DNA of 64,000 bases, taken from NCBI RefSeq assembly GCF_003286085.1, contig NW_020825355.1, positions 310,001 to 374,000 of the forward strand, in the 5' to 3' direction. The DNA comes from Drosophila persimilis. Its lineage: Eukaryota > Arthropoda > Insecta > Diptera > Drosophilidae. Each line of letters starts with the position of its first letter. The stretch's first letter is position 1. This document shows positions 59,301 to 64,000 of the stretch, piece by piece. The notes below the pieces were generated by a model. That model worked only from the letters and a program-made list of their open reading frames with translations. It had not been told where the DNA came from and made no database searches. The position numbers and the translations under genes are program-made.

Positions 59301-62300
59301 TGTACCGTCTTTTGTTTATCCAGCACTTGAAACTTGAATGAAACTTTACAGTTAAAACGAGATAATTGAGATTTTGTAATACAATTTACACAGATTTATT
59401 GTATTACGTTCTTATTTTCCCCGACCTTTTCTCACAATTCTTTAACCATTTTGTGGTTTCTAAGGTACGTTCATGGTCTTAGCCCCATAAAAATCAATAG
59501 GAATACCTCTAAGAACAGAACCCTGACCCAAAATTCCGGACATCAACAACCAACAGAAGTTTCGACTGCAATTTCCATATGTCAATGCTAGAATGAATGC
59601 AGTGCATAGAAATATTGTTGTAAGCGTGTGAATCAGATCCATGTCAATGAAAGTGAGAAGAAATATCATGTTCCGACCCAGAGAGAGGCACCAAAAGAGA
59701 GGGGAAATAAATCAATAAACTACCGTAGGCTATGGGGGGACCTTCGTGCTAATAGGTTATTTATTTCACAGTATGCATGTAACTGTAAGCTGTAGGGCAT
59801 GGCTGTATATAGAGAGTGCCTTTGGGTGGCGTGTACTAAGCCACGGTGTGACCTCAATATCATTTGGCAAAGAGTGCTCGCTCGTTCGCTGAAAGAAACC
59901 AAACGCAACAATTTTTACCATTTTTTATGAGGGGTTTTTTCTCTTTTATTTTTTGGGTGTGGTTGCACCACTAACACTTTCATTGTTTAGCCAAACACTT
60001 TATCGTCCAAAGTAGATACATACGTACGTACATACATACATATACGAGAAAGATGGATAAGAGGGGAAATTACTCACTAATGCGCTTTGTTGTCTGCTGC
60101 CAACTTGATTGTTAGTTAATGAGTTGAAAGATAGTTTTTTCGAACAGATAGATAAGTCCCCCTGGTTTATGTAAGCTTTCGCTTACAGCCAAAATTCCCA
60201 CGCAATTGAACTTTAAGCCGATTACAGATCATATGGTTCGTCATTCAACTTAATTTGGCTTTAAGTTGAGAATTATAATTAGTTGTCAGTGGATGGGTTG
60301 ATGTTGATGTTGATGGACCCCCATCTCTGTTCCATCCATTCTCTAGCCGCTGTTCACCTTGACTTTGCATAGCGAACGAGCGAACGAAACGAACGACTTC
60401 AGTAGCTAGATAAGCGCTCAAAAGATAACGCGAAAAACTAAGCACCAAACAAGAAGGAATGAGTGGAAAGACCGACTTGAATACCGACTACAAAATACCC
60501 ATTAGCCAATTACTGTCTAGGCTGAACAATGTGGAAAGGGGAATATTTGGAGCTTGGTGTGTGAACTTCTTTGTATCTAAATGTGAACAAAATATATTAT
60601 AAATTAGTTAAACCCTTTTCGATATCCATATACCCTTTGCACAGGCAACGGTGGGTATAAAAAACTCCACCAAATCAGAAACAAAGAGAACGAGCGCAGC
60701 AGAGAAGCAGCGGCAGCGGCAGCGGCAGAATCGTAAGCAACATCAAGGAAGAGAGCACCATTTGACGGCAAACCTTTTCTCTCTCTCTCTCTTCCCCCAC
60801 CCACCCCTTTCAACTACTGTCTTAACTAAGTGCTGGATGGTGTTCTCTCTCCGCCTCTCCCTCTCCCGCATCATCTCTTTGCAGCACAATTAAAAAAATT
60901 GGATTAGCGGCTGCAAAAAAAGCTTGAGCTGAGAAAAGAAAAGAAAAGCAAGATAATAGAGTGCAAAGCGGCGACCGCTAAACCCAGAGAAGAAGCGAGC
61001 GAAAAAAAAAACTAAAGCCAAATCTGAAGTGTCTCGCGGTTGGCACGTCAACAGGCGGTCGACGTCGACGTCGACGTTGCTGTCGCTGTCGTCGCTGGCA
61101 GATTACGCCGGCAGATAATTAAAATCGTAACTACGTTTACGGTGGTGTCCGCACAGTGGGTGCGCTAGGTATGCGCTAAAAACAATTGAAGCGAATCACA
61201 ATTGGGCCACAATCACACAGATCTGGGCCAATTTTTGGTTACGAACTGTTCCTTCCGTCCTCTATTATTCCATTATAAATGCTATCCTCCTCAGATACTC
61301 TCACATTTTTCACAATTATTTCCACTGACGTTGCACTGACTTTCACAGCCCACTGTAATTTGCACATGCCTGTGTTTATGGCTAAGTAGAAGCGAGGCGA
61401 AGCTCTCTTTCTGGCAAGTACTTCGTACTTCGCACTAGCCGCGTTGAAAATGAGGTTTTTCTTGCCCCCACTAACCCCTCGCAACAGCTGCTCTTTTTTT
61501 GCACACTAGATATAGAGCTGAGTGAATTAACTCATTCTTATTTCGCCATAATAAATTCCACAGCATTCATTATTTGCATATTAAAAGGTAAATAAAGAGT
61601 AGAGCAGCAGAAGAGTAAGTTTTAGCTTTAGTTTCGGTTTTAGTTGGGGCATGTTGGGGCCGTCTGTTTTATGGGGTAATCATAGGGTAATGCAATTCAA
61701 ACTAATTGAGCGACAGCTGACAGAATGAAGGAAGGTCTATGCGGGTACTATGTGGAGCGGTACTAGATGATAATTTGCTGTCAATGATTTTTGGGTCAAC
61801 AGGTGATAGATGGCCCACGAAATGCAGCTTTCATAGGGTAAAGTATAGAAAGTGATCTTCTGGGAGACACATTTTCCCCTTGGGCATGCAATTTTCCTTA
61901 ATGATTGCAAATAAATTACATATTTCTCTCCTCGTAATTTGCCAAAAATTGAACGCCAACGATATGCTTCCTTCTGGCCCCAACAAAATGACCGACCCAC
62001 AGAGTGCTTCCCTGGGAAGACTCGTCTTGTATCGAGATTTATTTGCACAATTCCGGTTTTTGGATATTCCTTTGCCTCTCCTTTAGAGTCTTTTTTTGTG
62101 TGTGTATATTTTCACTACTATTTGCTCATCTCACAGGGACAGAGGACAGGGGACAGGGGACAGAGATCCTCAATAGGAGCCCGAACCTGACGTTTCGTGA
62201 GAGCCCTGCACTCCATAACGAAGCAGCGGCCAAAGAGGATGAGCAGACAAGGAGAGCGAATGAGATGGAGACAGGCACGACAGCTGTTTCCCGCTGAAGA

Positions 62301-63319
62301 ACATTTGACACTGAGATTTTTTTTTTTGAAGAAGCAGGGGCGCCCACAGTGGAGCACACCATTCGAAAAACATAAAAAAAAATTGAAGATTGTCCATTGA
62401 CACTGACACAGTGACACGCAAAAAAATCAATAGTATTTCAAAACAAATTGCAATTTTAGCAGAGTCCGTCGTCTAGTTAACATTATTAACCATGTTTATG
62501 CCTCTTCCTCGATTCGTTTTGCACAATTATTTCCCACTTTATCGGCTATTTTGTATTTCGTTTGATTTTTCGCTAAACACTTTGGATCTTTTTAGTATTT
62601 CCAATTACCATTCCGTTTGTTGGTTAAAATATCATAAATGTTGCCAACAACAACACGCAACGGACGAGGGGTAACCAGCAATAGCGGGGGTGCGCGTATT
62701 TTTACGTTTTTCTTAACTCACACGACACGCGACAAGCAGCGGAGGCGACCGGACGGCGACGACTAAATTCGAGCGTGCTCGGGGAGCAACTGAAAGCCCC
62801 AAAATGCCGTGGAGCCGCTGAAGCTCCCAAAGTGGAAGAAGGCAAGCAACAAAAGTGCAAGAAGACGAAGAAGAAGAAGCACGGGCAATGTGTAGTGGTG
62901 TGAGAGAGAATCAGCCAAAGCCAAAGCCAAAGCGACGGTGAGCGAGAGAGCGGGAACAACAACGTAAGCAGCCATAGAGACGATAGCCAACGGTGCATTT
63001 ATACAAGGTAAGGCGGTACTCTCTGTTTTGTGATAAATGTTAAATGATTTGTCCGTGCTGCATGTTTTTTTTCCTGATCATATCAACCATATCGTCGTCT
63101 GAGAAAGTCTTTCTCTCCCTCACTCTCTCTCTTTGCTCGTTCTGTGTGCTCTCTGCAGACCGCAGACCTTGAAAATAAAATCTTTTGATCGTTTCTTGGG
63201 AATGACTCACCTTATATTCACACACACCTTGCGTTAGCGGCGTAAGACAAGACGCGGACGTTTGGGTTACGTTGCGTTACGCTACGTAAACCTCTTGAGG
63301 CAGGTTGGATTGCGTGCAG

Positions 63320-63343
63320 GTGTGTGTGTGTGTGTGTGTGTGT
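63320..63343. repeat. (GT)n microsatellite
   Basis: An uninterrupted run of about 24 bases of GT. Confidence 0.95.
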
Positions 63344-64000
63344 ATGTTTGTGCCTGTGGCCAGGCTGCACCTTCCTGCAACACGTTGTTGCTGCTGCTGC
63401 TGCGTTGAACTGCAGCTGATAGTCGATTTTCAGGGCCTAAAAATAGCCCAGGCTGCGCGTGTGCCACAATTTGGCTTTATCGTTGATTGAGCGTTAGCCT
63501 ATCATTAGCTGGACATTCGCTGGGTGCATACTCCTATGGGTGGGTGTGTGTGTGTGTTTGTGTGGAGTGCAAAACTTCATTTCGGACGGGGGGACAATGT
63601 ATTGCATTTTGGGAGCGGGCCAGAAAGAGTTACAAATTCAATTGGCAGCCATGCGTTTAACGGTGGGGCCAACACATTCGATATGCCACTTAATGGCCAA
63701 TCGATTGCTTCAAATGCCGATTAGGCTTGGCGATAGAGTAAATAATTTAGTTTGTTTTTATAGCCGGTGGATTGTTTAATGCGACAGTTTAAGTGGGTTA
63801 GAGGTATTTAAATTGGGTTAAAGCTTCGAGGAGTATGACATTAGAGTGCTTGTTTAATAATCATTACATTCGAGTAATATGTGCTTCCGTTAAAGAGGGA
63901 AAGGGAAAGAATCAGAAAAACATACGTCTACCGTTTGCTTCTACGCTCAAGAGTGAGAGGGATGGATAGATAAACACACAGCAGCAGCTTCAATGTTGCA

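Larger units (their letters stand above)
48950..64000. other. Non-coding region upstream of the first Fhos coding exon
   Basis: I find no supported protein-coding gene. It probably holds 5' flank, 5' UTR exons or 5' introns of Fhos, since formin genes often have distant alternative starts, but none can be placed with confidence. A minus-strand TGTCAGTCG initiator-like word at about 50187 is one weak start candidate. Sequence at 62,700-63,010 has exon-like composition and plus-strand donor-like words (AACGTAAGC, AAGGTAAGG), so a 5' UTR exon of a rightward gene is possible. The rest is microsatellites and AT-rich DNA. Confidence 0.55.

Noticed and set aside
1..64000. CRISPR arrays, bacterial operons or prophage features
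   Set aside because: The window is animal nuclear DNA with spliced genes; none of these structures is present.

Overview
The window is insect nuclear DNA, almost certainly Drosophila. The genes are spliced with introns of about 60-70 nt as well as multi-kb introns. Core promoters are of fly type (TATA box plus TCAGT initiator), non-coding DNA is full of GT, GA and trinucleotide microsatellites, and the largest gene is a clear FHOD-type formin (fly Fhos). Microsatellite density makes an obscura-group species plausible, but that is a guess. Exon limits below were worked out by hand from splice sites, phase and protein similarity.

Layout. 1-9.9 kb: non-coding, simple repeats only. 9.94-10.53 kb: a broken, intronless selenophosphate synthetase copy. 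10.5-16.2 kb: non-coding, with a 450-bp extremely AT-rich block. 16.2-25.7 kb: a cluster of seven related secreted cysteine-rich proteins on both strands. Six end in peritrophin-type (CBM14-like) chitin-binding domains, some have Thr/Ser mucin-like linkers, and one has lost the chitin-binding part. 26.2-27.0 kb: an intronless TMX1-like membrane thioredoxin-fold protein lacking the CxxC active site. 28.8-30.2 kb: a five-exon secreted CUB-domain protein. 30.8-48.9 kb, minus strand: the 16-exon Fhos gene (predicted 1390 aa). A 2.5-kb Fhos intron holds two nested genes, an acyl-CoA-binding protein (plus strand) and an unrecognised 99-aa helical protein (minus strand). 48.9-64 kb: non-coding as far as I can see, presumably 5' flank or 5' introns of Fhos.

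How it fits together. The 16-26 kb cluster looks like a locally duplicated set of secreted chitin-associated proteins. They share intron positions, short 5' UTRs, TATA/initiator promoters and WGATAA sites. Two gene pairs are divergent with about 300 bp between start sites. This would suit coordinated expression in an epithelium such as midgut, but the tissue is inference. Fhos is unrelated: it assembles and bundles actin filaments. The cluster, with its intron history, lost cysteine and lost domains, is the most interesting part. A possible 3-nt Fhos microexon is the most specific testable oddity.
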